A stretch of DNA of 64,000 nucleotides from Acanthosoma haemorrhoidale. Its lineage: Eukaryota > Arthropoda > Insecta > Hemiptera > Acanthosomatidae. The stretch is from positions 99,655,189-99,719,188 of the forward strand of contig OV884009.1 in NCBI GenBank assembly GCA_930367205.1. Direction: 5' to 3'. Positions 43,660 to 55,716 of this stretch are shown piece by piece. The first letter of the stretch is position 1. Every line of letters begins with the position of its first letter. The position numbers and the translations under genes were made by a program. The notes below the pieces were generated by a model. It made no database searches. It was not told the DNA's origin and saw only the letters and a list, made by a program, of their open reading frames with translations.

Positions 43660-44085
43660 GAGGGATTGTCCAACTCATTAACCTGTACAATTGATGCATC
43701 AGGTTGCGATACTTGTTCCCACTGCAGAAGCCCACAAAAAGAGGTGGGGCACCCACCCACTATCGCCCGATCAGTCTCCTCCCTCACACTCCTTCACCAC
43801 TTGCCAACTTCACCTAACTTGTCACTGCGTCTCAAACTAAGGATATTTAATGTCCTCCGGCCAGCTCTGATGTACGGTGCCCCGCTGTATACTCACTTGA
43901 CTGACTGACAGTACAGCTAAAAGTCTCCAACGTCATCCCGTCCAGACCCCGATATAGCATCCCATAACCTTCAAAAACACCTTGATGAGATAGAGTATTG
44001 GTGCAACCAATGACAAATCAAAGTTAACGAACCCCCACATTACCTTTACCCTCAGCCGCAAGTCCTGTCCACTAGTTAAGTCAAT
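43660..44085 (+). pseudogene. Rearranged non-LTR reverse transcriptase fragments
   Basis: Three short pieces lie side by side. APTHYRPISLLPHTPSPLA (about 43750-43815) is an early RT block. LRIFNVLRPALMYGAPLYTHLTD (about 43835-43905) is a thumb block shared with 13.7 kb. The segment 43935-44080 matches the post-FADD region at 59.80-59.94 kb (DPDIAS..LQKHLDEI.YWCNQ). The order and missing spacers show deletions and possibly two parent subfamilies. All are broken by stops. Confidence 0.68.
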
Positions 44086-44099
44086 AACTGGTGTAGTGT

Positions 44100-46740
44100 G
44101 TCAGGGGGAACTTCCACGTTTAAACTGCTCAAATTAATCTTAGAGGTTATGGTAGCAACAACAGGTCCATTGTAAAGGGGTTCACCTGTGATTAGGATCT
44201 CCCATTAAAATAACATTATCGTTAACATTTTCCAGTTGACAGTACGGAAATTTACAAATAGGATTATCTCTATTATTATCAACATATAAATTGGGTTAAA
44301 ATAAATCAATTTTCGGCAAGTTTAACAAACTTCTTTTGATTTCCAGTGCTCTGTTAAATGCAATAATTTTCAGTTATAATTATCATAAATATTTGTGAAA
44401 TTATTTCACGGCCGATTTTAATAATTTAAAAATTCAACTGGAACTAAATGAAACATAAGTTACAGCTCGTGACTATTAATATTGACCAATGATAATAATT
44501 GTTTATTACGTCTTATTAAAGTTTTACTTAAACCTTCTAAAGTTACTTTTTTTGTAAAATATTTCCACAAAATTTTGATTTTATTTTCAGTCCCAATAGT
44601 GATCATTCCGATCCCAAATCAAATTGAAAACAAAAACGCTCACCATTTTGAAGAAGTGTGCCCCCCCCCCCAGAAAGTCGGTTTGGCACATGCTAACCTT
44701 GTTCGTGTTGTCTCCGTTTCCCGTCAACTATCGCTTCACCTGATGTCATGATTTCCAATAACCTTTCGAGGGGACGTGTACTCAGTCCTAGGCATCGTAG
44801 GGCGAAATGGCTTCCTCAGAGTAGCAGGTTAGACACTGCCAATTTGTTGGTGAGTGGTGAGCCGGAGTGGATTAGTGGTAGCGGCTTCTCTTCATCAAGT
44901 TCTTTGTTTCCGGGTCTAGGAGCTTTATACTAGGTCTTCACTTACTTGTGTTGTGTTAATTGTCTATTTAGTAAACCCATAAACCAATTCTGAGTTTCTG
45001 TCATTCGACTCTGAGATCCAAAATCTTCCAATACTTGGGATCTGGAATAGACTGATTCAGTGGTCATGCTGTAGATTAACCCCACTTCTAATCTGGGAGA
45101 TGCTCTGTCAGATATAGCCGGATCGGTATTCATGATAGAAAACATTTGCATAACTTAAATGACTGTTTAATGGATAGGAGCGTAGAGTATATTAGCAAGA
45201 AGGCGGACTTCATCGACCCATTTTGAACACTACTAGTAACCACAACATAATGTCAGACAGTATAGTTACAGGATGCTAGCCACTAGATGACGCACTTGAG
45301 ACGTATTACTGCATTTTCGGATCTTGTGATTCGAGGATGATGGATGGTCAAGAAAGTGTCGAGAAACCCCTTGCTATTGTACTCTACTGCTCATATATAT
45401 TATATATATAATGTATATTGTTGCCCATATCAAATGCCTTTATTAATCGAAAGCGTATGCGCTGAGCAGTGCGGAAACAAGCTTGTGAAAGAAGGCGGTC
45501 TGACAGGGAACTTCCGGTACCCACTGCGAGACGGTCCTACGCTTCCGGTGACAGCGCGGATTTATTACCCGAATTAAGCTCAATGTGCCCATCCGGTGGG
45601 AGGGGGTGGCTAATTAATCGCTATTCTAGTAATTCTATTAATTTCAGTCCTAAATGAAATTTTGATAAACGTGACGGAATAATCGAGCGTGAATTTCAAT
45701 TATCCTACACGCCATTGAAGAGAGTTTAGGCCCACTGATGGCGATAAAACAGGCCGAGGACGGATGACGTTTGATGAATACAGGTCGTTAGGCTTTAGCG
45801 ACCCCTCGAATGCATAGAGCCACCACCGCGTATTTCATAACTGAACCATTGTCAACCAAACCACCGTGCGGTAGCATGCCACAGACCAATGGGAAAAGGT
45901 ACATTAACCTGAATAAAATAGAAGAAGTAAATAAATATACTAAATATATTTTGCATTTAACCTAGCTAACATTTAGCTGATTCTAAAGTATATTTTTATT
46001 ATTTTCAATTATAATTTATTCTTTAATAGGTCAGTGTTTATGTATAAATCTGGTTATGTTTAGAAATTATTGATTCGAATTCCACGACTCGCTGCAGAAC
46101 CAAATGACAGATCGATGGAGGACTGGACGCGATACTGTTTGTTTCAGAAAAATACTAGGTGTACAGGATCATGTGCCCAGGTAAGTAAGGATGGTTCAAC
46201 CAGGAATGGCAGGAAGTGACGAATAAAAACAAAGAATTCTTTAAAGAAAATGTTTCAGAGTCATAGTATATTACGATATTTATAATTTATACGTAAAACA
46301 TATAATGTATACGAGAAACACAGTTGGACCACTGAAATCGAAGCAGAGAAGAGAAATGTCTCCATCGAACGAAAGAGAGAAAACAGGAGAGTTTCAAGTA
46401 TGATGAGTGGGAGAAGACGTACGGGGTGTTGTGAATACGAGAAGTATACATATAATGGAAGACAAATAGTTTAAAAACAAGGAGCAACGTAAGCCGAAGC
46501 GAAGGTGCACCACTCCTTTTTGACAAGACGTAAATCCTCTGAGGGTGGGTGAGATATAGGGCCGACAAGAAGGAAAAAGAACCAAACCACCTGATGACGG
46601 GGAAATAGAAGCCACCCAGAAGTTGGAAAATAATGAAGCACACGAAGTGGATTAAATGGCATCAAGACTCTGAAGTGAGAAACTTGTTCAGAAAATTGGG
46701 GACCTAGTTATTATCAGCCTCAGGTAGGGTCCATTAATGC
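44100..46740. other. No recognised gene; weak signals
   Basis: Contains a C run (about 44661-44672), a weak tRNA-like A box TGGATTAGTGGTAGCGGC (44868-44885), a GC-rich patch at 45.46-45.62 kb with overlapping ORFs and no motif, and a 33-base exon-like segment (46148-46180) bounded by TTTGTTTCAG and CAG/GTAAGT. From about 46.3 kb the sequence may already be the outer LTR of element B, but I cannot place its edge. Confidence 0.4.
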
Positions 46741-46751
46741 CCTAAGAATAG

Positions 46752-46855
46752 TATATAAGTTAAAGCGAGAGGCCTGACTATGTCGAATAATAATACGATC
46801 ATGGAATGTAAACAACCCATGATCCTATGTATGCCTGATTATCTTCCACAATAAA
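46752..46855 (+). promoter_or_regulatory. TATA box and polyadenylation signal of the element B LTR
   Basis: TATATAA at 46752-46758 and AATAAA at 46850-46855, 92 bases apart, upstream of the primer site. This is the usual order within U3 and R of an LTR. Confidence 0.6.
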
Positions 46856-46942
46856 GCAGTCTTTTACTGGAGTCAGAGTGTGTCGGTGTTTTTTCCTCTT
46901 TCATTATTATCTTTTTATCACACTTAACCACCAACAATTAAC

Positions 46943-46960
46943 TGGTGCCGAAACCCGGGA
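46943..46960 (+). promoter_or_regulatory. Primer binding site, tRNA-Phe type
   Basis: TGGTGCCGAAACCCGGGA is the exact complement of the 18 terminal bases (with CCA) of the animal tRNA-Phe sequence I know. Confidence 0.88.
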
Positions 46961-47072
46961 GATTACGGGAACCTCGTACGGCGGCGTAGAAAGTAATTGT
47001 TTTTTTTTCTCTTTCTCTCTATTTTTTTTCTTAATCGTCTCCTCTCTTTTACGTTTTTTTTTTTATAATAAC

Positions 47073-47795
47073 ATGCCAGAGGGAGTGTTACGACCCGCGG
47101 TGCTGAGTGGAGCTGCAGATATACCTCAGTTGCCTCAAACGACGATGGCAGCGGCTCACGCGACTACATTAGCGTGGATGAAGATTCAGGCGATCACGGC
47201 TCAGGATATGAGGAAGTCCATTTCCGATCTGGAGAGATTCGCAGGTAAGACCGGGGAACTGAATCATTTCCTTAAGGGGGGTGACCGGCTGATGATGCGG
47301 ATAGAAGAAAAACGGACGGAGGACTTAATAACTGAAGGAGATGCTGATTCACTGAGAGCAGCTCTGGTGTGCAGAGTTAAGCGGAGTATTCTGAACATGA
47401 TCCAGGCTGACGAGGAGACCTCATGGATCATAGTGAAGGAGCGGCTGAAGAAAGCATTCGGCGGGGGAAGATGGACCCCGGAAGAGGATATTTTTAAAAT
47501 GTTCCGGGAGACGAAGAGGCACCGACAAACAAACGGGCAGTACGCCGGAACACTGCTGGCTCAATACAATGGCATCACGGAAAAGATGCGGGAGGCATTG
47601 AGCGTGGCGGAAGTAAAGGGCAGGATGGCGTTTTTGTCTACAATACTGAAGGTTCAGCTAGCGAAGGAGACAGGAAGAAAGGAGGCGTTACCTAGAGAGC
47701 GCACGTTTCTAGAATGTGCTCAAAAATGGTGGACACCAGCGCCAGAGAGGAGGAAATTACAGCTGGCGAGGAAGAAATGGACTGGAGGAAAGTAG
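47073..47795 (+). pseudogene. gag of element B
   Basis: The ATG at 47073 (after an upstream T-rich leader that is open in the same frame) begins MPEGVLRPAVLSGAADIPQL. Capsid blocks TGELNHFLKGGDRLM, GGGRWTPEEDIFKMFRET and GRMAFLSTILKVQLAKET follow, all shared with element A. Near 47.72 kb the readable frame changes: the basic linker (EEEMDWRKVVYKRPKIAP) is in the frame of 47714-47956. The first frame ends at 47793-47795. The knuckle follows at 47958-47999 with a TAG (47976-47978) between its second cysteine and its histidine. Confidence 0.8.
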
Positions 47796-48289
47796 TATAT
47801 AAAAGGCCCAAAATCGCGCCGGTCACAATGAAGAAGAAGGAGGTGGAGTACGGTAGAAGAGAGAGAGCAGCAGTGGGAGAAAGGAGCCGAGGAAACGCGG
47901 GACGCCCCAAGAGAAGGGAAGACAGGACACGTGGTAGCAAAGTGCCCACGCACTAGGTGCTTTGAGTGTGGCACGTAGGGTCACGTAGCAAGAGAGTGCC
48001 CATATATGAGCTCACGCAGAAACGTGAACCGTCCCGAACCAATGGAAATCAATGCTCAGAGAGTGTGGAGGAGGGAGAGACATCAGTTGGAGGCTTCAGA
48101 AACTTAGGAAACCTCCAAAACGGACAACGAAAGGGAAGAACCAGGAAGCGGAGTGGGCTGTGGAAGCGGCAGTGCCCAGAGGAGTGGTCGACGACAGGCG
48201 ACGGAGGAGAGGGGAGAACGCGAGATCTGAGAAGAGTGGCAGCGGAGAGGCGACCGCACGGTAATAAATAATATTGTAAAAGGCACACA

Positions 48290-48620
48290 TGGCGGTCTGC
48301 CTATAATTAGAGTCGCGAGTGGAGTGCAGTGCTTAGTACCAACACAATAATGTGTCGGGAGACACTAGAGAACATGTGTGGAGGAGGGAGGATGCCTCAA
48401 ATGCAGGTATGTTCTTGTAGCTTGGTCACCCTGGGGGGCCCCTGCAGGATCGAAGGGAAAGCGATAATAGGGTTGGAAAGATGGGATCGTAGCGAGAAGG
48501 AATTACGGGTCCATGTGGTGGAAAAGATGCCCCGGGAATACGGAGGGATCATAGGATGTGATCTGTTGGGGAAAGTTGGAGCGAAGATAAGAACAGGGAA
48601 GGGAAATGGGACATTCGCTT
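48290..48620 (+). pseudogene. Protease remnant of element B
   Basis: The stretch GGLPIIRVASGVQCLV aligns with the sequence before the DTG in element A. The catalytic Asp-Thr-Gly itself is replaced (PTQ, then a stop). Later blocks MPREYGGIIGCDLLGKVGAKI match the end of a retropepsin-like domain (GCDLLG...). The protease would be inactive. Confidence 0.65.
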
Positions 48621-48887
48621 AGGTAAGAAAACATATAGGTGCCTGAGACAAGGGAGGGACGTAGGGAGAGACGGTAGGGCGCGAGTAGGGGCGATTAGGC
48701 AAGCGGAGGATTGAAGAGTGGAGCTCAAGGGTGAATATACGGACATTTTCTTTAAGGAAGGGGAGAGATTGGGGGTCACAGGAAAAACAGTACATGAGAT
48801 TCCGCTCAAGCAGGACCGAGTAAGCTATGTGAAGGAGCGCAGATACCCACAGGCTCTGAGACCCATATTAGGGAGGAGCTGGAGAAC

Positions 48888-50024
48888 TTGAAGAAACAGG
48901 GGATAATCGAAGATAGCACGTCACCATATAATAGCCTCTTATGGGCTGTTAAGAAAAAGAGCGTGGAAGGTGGGGTCCCAGATAAGTATAGAGTGGTAGT
49001 GGACTACCGGAAGCTCAATGAGAATACGGTAGACGAGAAGTGCCCAATTCCCAGGTTCGATGACATCCTGGACAGGCTGAGCAGGGCCAGGATCTTCAGC
49101 ACCCTGGATCTCAAAGCGGGGTATCACCAGATACAGATGCATCCTAGGGACCGACATAAGACAGCCTTCACTTTTGAGAGAGGTCGCTACGAGTTCACCA
49201 GGATGGCATTTGGATTGAAAAATGCACCCATCACATTCCAAAGGCTCATGGATAAGTTGCTACGTGGAGTAGATGAGTCCGTTTGCCAGATATACATGGA
49301 CGACCTCTTAGTATTCAGCGCGACCGAGGCCCAACATGTAGATCACCTGAGGACAGTTTTTGACCGAGTGCGACAATTCGGCCTGAAATTGTCGGAGGAA
49401 AAGTCCCATCTGGGTCAGGAGGTCATCAGTTTTTTTGGGCACACGATATCCAAAGAAGGAGTCCGACCAGATGCCGGGAAGGTAGCAGCAATCCAGAAGA
49501 TGGCGGTTCCGTCGGACGTAAAAGGGATACGACGGTTGATGGGAACACTGAACTACTACAGGCGATTTGTCCCGGAAATGGCAGCATACCTGGTACCTCT
49601 TAACAACCTTCTCAAAAAGGGGAAAAAGGTAGTCATCACCCCCGACATAGAGGCGAACATTCGCAAGTGCATGGCACGACTACAAGAACATCCTGTACTG
49701 GCTTTTCCTGATTTCACAAAGCAATTCACAATAACGACGGATGCCAGTGAATATGCCTTGGGAGCAGTTCTGTCACAGGCGGGGGGCAAAGGGGACCGTC
49801 CAGTAGCGTACGCCAGTAGACGCCTAAATGAGGCGGAAAGTCGGTATAGCGCGCTGGAACGCGAGTTACTTGGGATAGTCTGGGCGATCGATCACTTCCG
49901 GCCCTATGTGTTCGGGAGAAGGTTCCGGGTGCACACAGACCACCGACACAGGACAGTGGGTCGGCAAACTGAAGGAATCGTTGGCGAGGGTCACTCGGTG
50001 GAAAGAGTTCCTCGGTCAATATAA
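48888..50024 (+). pseudogene. Reverse transcriptase-RNase H of element B
   Basis: 378 codons. RT blocks: YNSLLWAVKKK, YRVVVDYRKLN, FSTLDLKAGYHQIQ, FTRMAFGLKNAP and catalytic YMDD (49293-49304), then VISFFGHTISKEGV and LMGTLNYYRRFVP. RNase H has FTITTDASEYALGAVLS and YSALERELLGIVWAI. The Met at residue YMDD position 2 is unusual for Gypsy elements, which mostly have L, I or V there. The RT itself is undisrupted, but the start is really an upstream polyprotein (a shift lies near 48.87 kb). After HTDH the frame shifts and the end of RNase H (VVYKPGKENVVADWLSR) is read in the 49906-50541 frame. Confidence 0.87.
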
Positions 50025-50783
50025 CTTGGAGGTAGTATATAAGCCCGGTAAAGAGAACGTTGTGGCGGACTGGCTGTCCCGGGCGATAACAGTCAACGCA
50101 CTAGAAGAGGATCAGGGGGAATCATCCCGGAGCGTACAGCAGTTCTTGCGGGATTGGACGCCGGAGAGGAAAGGCGACCAACACGAGTCTGCTGAGGAGG
50201 AACGGTCGGCAGAAGGAGGGAGCTCGATGGATGACAGACCTGCGGACATGGAAGAGCGTGAAGAAATCATAAATGATAAGCGCCGCCAGATAGTCTGGAA
50301 GACTAAAACCTCGGGGCCCAGGAAGATAGCGTACAGTAGCTATCGACGATCCACTACCACGACCATATGGTCGTCGCCAGGGGTGAATAATGAGGAAATT
50401 TGTCGTGCCCTCAAGGATGCTTCCAACCCAGCCAAGACACACTATTTGTACGTAGGAAACTGTGGGGAAAAGCCTACGCGAGAATTACAGCCGAAAAGAC
50501 TAGGAGGGTGGTCAGGGAGAATGCAGGTGTCAAACCGATAGAAGGACGCGTTACAATAGGCACCATCGTGTATCGAAGGATCAGCTACAATCGGACTAAA
50601 GAATTGTCCCGTTATCTTTATAATTAATTTGATAATCCCGTTTATAATTTGACCCTTCAGGGTGATCGTGATTCGCGAACACAATTTAGTTACCATACAA
50701 AGTGTCCGTGAACCCGGTAAGCTCAGGACTGTACATGTAGAGCAGTTAAAGCTTCCGGTGGGGAACCCTACCGAAGTAATATA
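49960..50783 (+). pseudogene. RNase H end, linker and pol C-terminus of element B
   Basis: KEFLGQYNLEVVYKPGKENV closes RNase H. A charged linker with RSVQQFLRDWTPERK and IVWKTKTSGPRKIAY follows, resembling the spacer before integrase in errantivirus-type elements. The frame ends at 50541. Around 50.66-50.78 kb another frame gives VREPGKLRTVHVEQLKLPV and a stop, matching the extreme C-terminal domain of Gypsy integrases. The zinc and catalytic domains are therefore deleted. Confidence 0.72.
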
Positions 50784-50949
50784 GTTTGGCTCTAGTATCC
50801 TCGACCTCCACACATCTCATTGGGGCCATAATTTGGTTTTTTTTTGTATATAGTTTTACCAGGATATTTTTATTTTATTGTTATTCTTTGTATTATTTTA
50901 TTGTATTATCTTGAATTTCTTACGAAATTCGATAAGGCTTCTGGTTATT

Positions 50950-51390
50950 TCTTATGACTGTAAGACTTTGTTGCGCTGTTCTGGATGAGCAGGTGCTCGA
51001 GTTAGGTCCCTTAGGAGGGCATCCTTGAGTGAGTCATTCCCTGGATATTCCCCTGAGGTATTTTTCAGCAGCTTCCTCAGGAGAAGTGGCCTGGTCATGG
51101 GTTCTTCTCTGTCTCGTGCTGGACGAGCTCATCCCAGGTTTTACTCCGGCTGGTCTTGATCTTCTTCGTGTACTCTGCTCCGAGGCTCTTGTACCGGGCC
51201 CGGAGGTATTCAAGTACCAAATCGATCCTGGGCCTCTAGGAATCGCTTCTTACCCATTAGACCTTACTCTTGATTTCCGTTGGGACAGGTGTCCACCACG
51301 GGTTGCTGGTCTTCCGAGGCTTTCTTCGCTGGAGGGTGACTTCCGATGCGTGTTTCATCGCTGCCATTAGGGCTGCCACTACTTAATTAG
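50950..51390 (-). pseudogene. R1/I-type non-LTR ORF2 fragment
   Basis: On the minus strand, one frame gives RKTSNPWWTPVPTEIKSKV, another YKSLGAEYTKKIKTSRSKTWDELV. The pattern PWWTPEL followed after about 25 residues by R.Y...Y...I...K...W is found between endonuclease and RT in R1/LOA-like ORF2. Stops and shifts are frequent. The plus-strand ORF 51029-51370 is its shadow. Confidence 0.5.
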
Positions 51391-51399
51391 TGTTAATGC

Positions 51400-53635
51400 T
51401 CTCCTTTTCCTATAGATTAATAAAAATAAGAATAATATATATTAATAACAATATAAAATTTTGATAGTAAGCTATAAGAAATAAGTGTATTAGCTGTGTA
51501 TAAATAAGTGTTTCATTTCCCGCGTCCAAGCGATGAAAGGAACACACAACAGAGTGCGTTTAGTTGAGGTTTAAAGAACTATTCTCTTGACTTTGAACCT
51601 CTCTATTGACTTGACCAGTCTTCGATGAAATTGTCAAGAATCCACCCTCCATCAGTTTATGGCAACAGATTAAATAGTGTTATGAGCCCGTTTATTAAAC
51701 CGCAGTTTGTTGTATATAGAATAAATTAGCCTAAGAATAATTATGATAACTGATTCCTCAGCAAGATTGCATATAAACGTTTTTGCTACTAACGAAATAA
51801 TATAATAAAATTAGTTAAAATAATTTATATTTATTATATCCAGGGAAAATAAACAACAATGATACATCTAGTTGTATCACTTGACGTTGCAAGTACCCAG
51901 ATAGGGAAAGTACAGCGAACAGGGACAGAAGTCTCTAACCTGGCGTCTAATCCAATTAATATAATTGATACCAGAATTAATTATCATCATCGTTAATTAA
52001 TAATTAATATATTTGTACATTAGCTCCAATACAAATTTCTGCCACAATAAAAATAATATGTGGCAGTAGTGAAGAACAACAGACAGTTTTCCACAATCCA
52101 TGTAAAACTTTTCGAAAGGGACCCCGGACTAACTATTATAAAATCAAAGAACAAAAATAATAAATGTCAATGAACCTTGAACAAATCTGGTTTAATAAAT
52201 TAGCTAGGTCATGATGCTCGTTCCTTAAGAGCAGTCCTCGTAAATCCGATCAAACAAAGGTCGGGTCAACATGAAAACTTGTAAAGAGGGAACTTTTTGA
52301 TATACGAGTATATCTTATCTTGCTACTTGAGAATTTGTAAGTTACCTTTAACCTCAGCTGGAAAACTATTTGAATCTTTGTCGTCATCTTTTAGTATTAG
52401 TTAGTGTTGCATAAAGCTCTATTCCCTTGCTCCCTGCAGTCTTGCTTATTCTGTAGCTGACGCGTCATTCTTGAAGCTGTGCAAATTAGTGATCATGTGT
52501 ATGATAATTATGATTATGGCGTTGTCATGGTACTAGGACATAAACTTAAAAAACATGTTTTAACTATGACTCTGCCTAAAACATATCAAAGTTATGAAAC
52601 TGTATAAAATGTTGATATAGAACAAGATATATTTATTAATTTTTTTCTGATAGATGGTCATTTATTTATATTATTTTCCGGTTATATTTATTTTGATCTG
52701 TTTTAAATTTGTATATAGGTTTTAAGTTTTTATTTTATGTTATTCTGTTTTATGTTTCTTGTAAATATCTTGGCTAGACATTCTTTAGGAAGAGACAATT
52801 GAGCGATAATCTTTCTGAGCGTGGTTTTCCAAACGAAAAGCCAGTGTTTGGAAAGTAGAGGCGTCAGTTGCTAAAACTTTTCCCGCAAATGGCCAGATTG
52901 CTATGGATCAGAGTCGTTCATGGGTAATTATCGCTCCGACTGGTTTTCTCGAATTACCTGGGTTTACCTATCATCATCCCTGAGCATTGTTCACATTTTT
53001 GAAAATAGAACATACATTACCTTATTATATTTTACTAGTGATTTATACGTTAATAGGATTTTTTATATGTGTATGCATTGTATTTGTATATCAATATTTA
53101 TAATTTCCATGAGACTGATAAGTTCTCAGCTCGTTGTATTTTAGCTGAAATTTATTTTTTAATATAATGTGGTTTATCATTTGTGGAGTATCGTCTAAGA
53201 ATTAAGTTATGTTTTTTTTATTCATTCATTAATAATTAATGGATATGTATCTCTCTATTGAGCATAGTACAGAGCAAAGAAGAGCGGAAATGTCATGTCA
53301 TGCAACCCTAAATATATATAAGAAACACTGTAAAATAGTGGTTTTACTTACTATTATTCCCAAAAAAATAAAAAATAAGCGACGATGAATAAGCTCAAAA
53401 GGAAAAAAATTAGAAAATATTTCATGAGAGCTGGGTAATTTATAAGAATAAAAAAAGAAAAGCCAGATGCTTTCACGCTACTAATACCTTTAGCCAGCTC
53501 TAAATGAAAACTTGTAAGAGGAAGAGATATTGCGTAAGCGACAAAGATGCTGGAATTGTTCTTCGCCGGTTAAATTGCTCCGTTAATTGATGCCTGCCCA
53601 CAGAAGGGGGCATATATTTAACTTCTAACGCGGAC
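51400..53635. other. AT-rich stretch without recognised genes
   Basis: Contains a moderately complex block at 52.75-53.0 kb with no match, and a loose repeat of 42.75 kb near 53.1 kb. No gene seen. Confidence 0.45.
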
Positions 53636-53639
53636 GGAT

Positions 53640-55415
53640 GCACAATTGTTACACCCAAGTATTACTATCGCTCTTCATATTATCACCGATTACCACCTTA
53701 TTTCAGCTTTAAAGCTATCTCAACAGTAAAACAGACAACTTACGTGAGCTGTTCACGAGGGAGTCCTTAATAAATTAATTACAGATTACACCCATTCAGT
53801 GTATGGATGTTATGGACAATATCACACAGAAAGGTCGGCCATTATCGCGGAGCCGACCTTTGATTATAATAGTGATAAGTGACAGTCAGTGGACGAGAGC
53901 CACCGCCGTCTATGATTATATATACGTGAGTTCGATACTCCCCACCAACAACTATTTTTTTTAAATAAAAAAGAGTTTATATACTGTAGAAGAGGAAACA
54001 TGCATTTTTTTCAACAATTGATGTCACAAAATTAAAAACCTTCAAGGTCTCTGGGGCCAACTCCTACGCCATCTCCAAATAAGAAAAATACATGCCGATC
54101 TAACAAGAATGTGGAAATAAATTTGTCGTATGCAGCTTAATGAAAGACTTACCGCCACAAGCAAGTACTTCGAAAAGACAGAAGAAACCTTGAAAAAGTC
54201 CCCGTTCTTCACACCTAATAGTTGACAGTTGTTGAGGAATACTCAAGTAGCGGACGTGGAAGCTATCCAAACACCTAAACATCCCAAGCCGCCGTCAACA
54301 TTCGTCTGAAACATTAGCAATTTAAAATTGCTATGCTCTCAAATGACTAAAATTGTACAGGAAAATATACATTACTCAATCGGTTTCGAGACACTAAAAT
54401 TTCTCATGACACCCCCGATGCATATAGAGGAGCTTTCATCAAATATCTGAAAGGTACAAAGGCTGATTTCCATACGTATCTGCTGAAACAAGAGGGACCA
54501 CTACGGGTGGTGATCAGAAACCTGCATCCCACTAGACCTGCTGACGAAATAGAGAATGGACTATCAGCTCTTGGGTACAAAGTTCTTCAAATAACGAACA
54601 TGAGGTTGACAAGCAATTAGAGGAAGCAATTAAAACGGCTTAACCATTTTTCTTTGTAAATCTCAAGCGAGCACTAGGAGTTCAGAAAATCTACGAGTTA
54701 ACCCACCTGTATTATACACTGAAAACGTCGAAAAAACAAATCCCAAATGTGACATCGTCCAATGCCACAATTGTCAGGCAGATGGACACACAAAACCTGC
54801 TGTTACCACGCAGTACAGTGGTAAACACAAGAGTGAATCGTGCAAAAATCCCTTCAAATCGCCTGCAGTATGCGTGATCTGCCAACAAGGCCCACTATAA
54901 AGGATGCGAGGCTTAATTGTTACTGAAATCCAGGAACGAAGAACGTCGTTGGCTAGAAGAGGAGAAGCAAGGCAGCTCAAGAAGCGGGCCAGTCCAAAAT
55001 TTGAGACTTCTTTCTCTTTTGCCGATGCAGTTCGGAAAAAAGAGCAAGCACTGCCCACTTCCCGTCCGCATGTACCTCTTCCTCAGAACTCCATTCATCC
55101 CGGCAACCAGCAAACCCAATCCAATCTTCAACCACCAATTTCGCATACCTCCAACATCAACTTCAAGCCTATTCACTTCATTCCTAACTGATTTTAGAAC
55201 TCTCCTTACAAATCTTGTCTCCTACCTTATCCCCGTTAGACAAAATCCACGTGCCCTTCCGATTCCTTATCCATTCTCCTTTGGAATGCAAATGGTGATC
55301 GCACTCACTCTAACGAACTGACAGCACTAAAACATGACAAGAACATTGATGTACCTCTCATTACTGAAACAAGACTTCTCTAATCTCTTCACAGTTGATG
55401 TCAAAAGACACAAGT
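53640..55415 (+). mobile_element. Jockey-like element, 5' half only
   Basis: 5' leader at 53640-53960 (CTTACGTGAGCTGTTCACGAGGGAGTC as at 26.62 kb), ORF1 from about 54100 to 55250, endonuclease start to about 55380. The sequence then stops resembling the family. Loss of the 3' half is not the normal 5' truncation, so a later deletion or rearrangement removed it. ORF1 and ORF2 contain stops throughout. Confidence 0.75.
54100..55250 (+). pseudogene. ORF1 of the 53.6 kb Jockey copy
   Basis: QTPKHPKPPSTFV (as at 20.98 kb) is followed by the PRE_C2HC-type segment RVVIRNLHPTRPADEIENGL, a knuckle-like QCHNCQADGHT and a second one VCVICQQG, then the tail with FTSFLTDFRTLL and NLVSYLIPVRQNP. The blocks are spread over three frames with stops between. 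The same product as at 20.85 kb, decayed independently. Confidence 0.7.
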
Positions 55416-55716
55416 CAAAAGACTATTCCGACCATATTTTGTATGAAATTTTTGAACTGTGGCCGCCAAACTTTCATTACTTTTGAGATAATTTTCAACA
55501 ATAAAGAAACGTTGTTCTATCGTGTAACGCTCTATTTTTACTAACCCTAAACTGTCAGCTGTCAAATTGTTTTTTGTTTAGGATTGCCAGCACTTTACTG
55601 CACAAATGGTGGCAAATTCAAATCTAAATCTGGGACACCTTTATAACATCATTTCCTTCAATACGGTTTCATATCAGCAATTTTTTTAATTACTTTAGCT
55701 TTTATTATTATTTTAG

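Larger units (their letters stand above)
46741..50783 (+). mobile_element. Degenerate Ty3/Gypsy element B, integrase largely deleted
   Basis: Plus-strand relative of element A. It has a partial LTR with TATATAA (46752-46758) and AATAAA (46850-46855), then an 18-base tRNA-Phe primer site. Gag, a broken knuckle, a protease with a lost active site, RT-RNase H and a linker follow, and the extreme end of pol (about 50660-50783). The integrase core is missing between about 50.54 and 50.66 kb. No 3' LTR is recognisable. Several frame breaks exist (near 47.72, 47.98, 48.6, 48.87 and 49.95 kb). It is an old, dead copy. Confidence 0.87.

Noticed and set aside
46287..46643. 118-codon minus ORF upstream of element B
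   Set aside because: Phe/Leu-rich translation without motifs; probably a shadow in LTR or leader sequence.
47692..48290. Several minus-strand ORFs over the gag of element B
   Set aside because: Antisense to gag linker; Ser/Pro/Leu-rich shadows.
51029..51370. 113-codon plus ORF
   Set aside because: The opposite strand shows R1-like blocks, so this is an antisense shadow.
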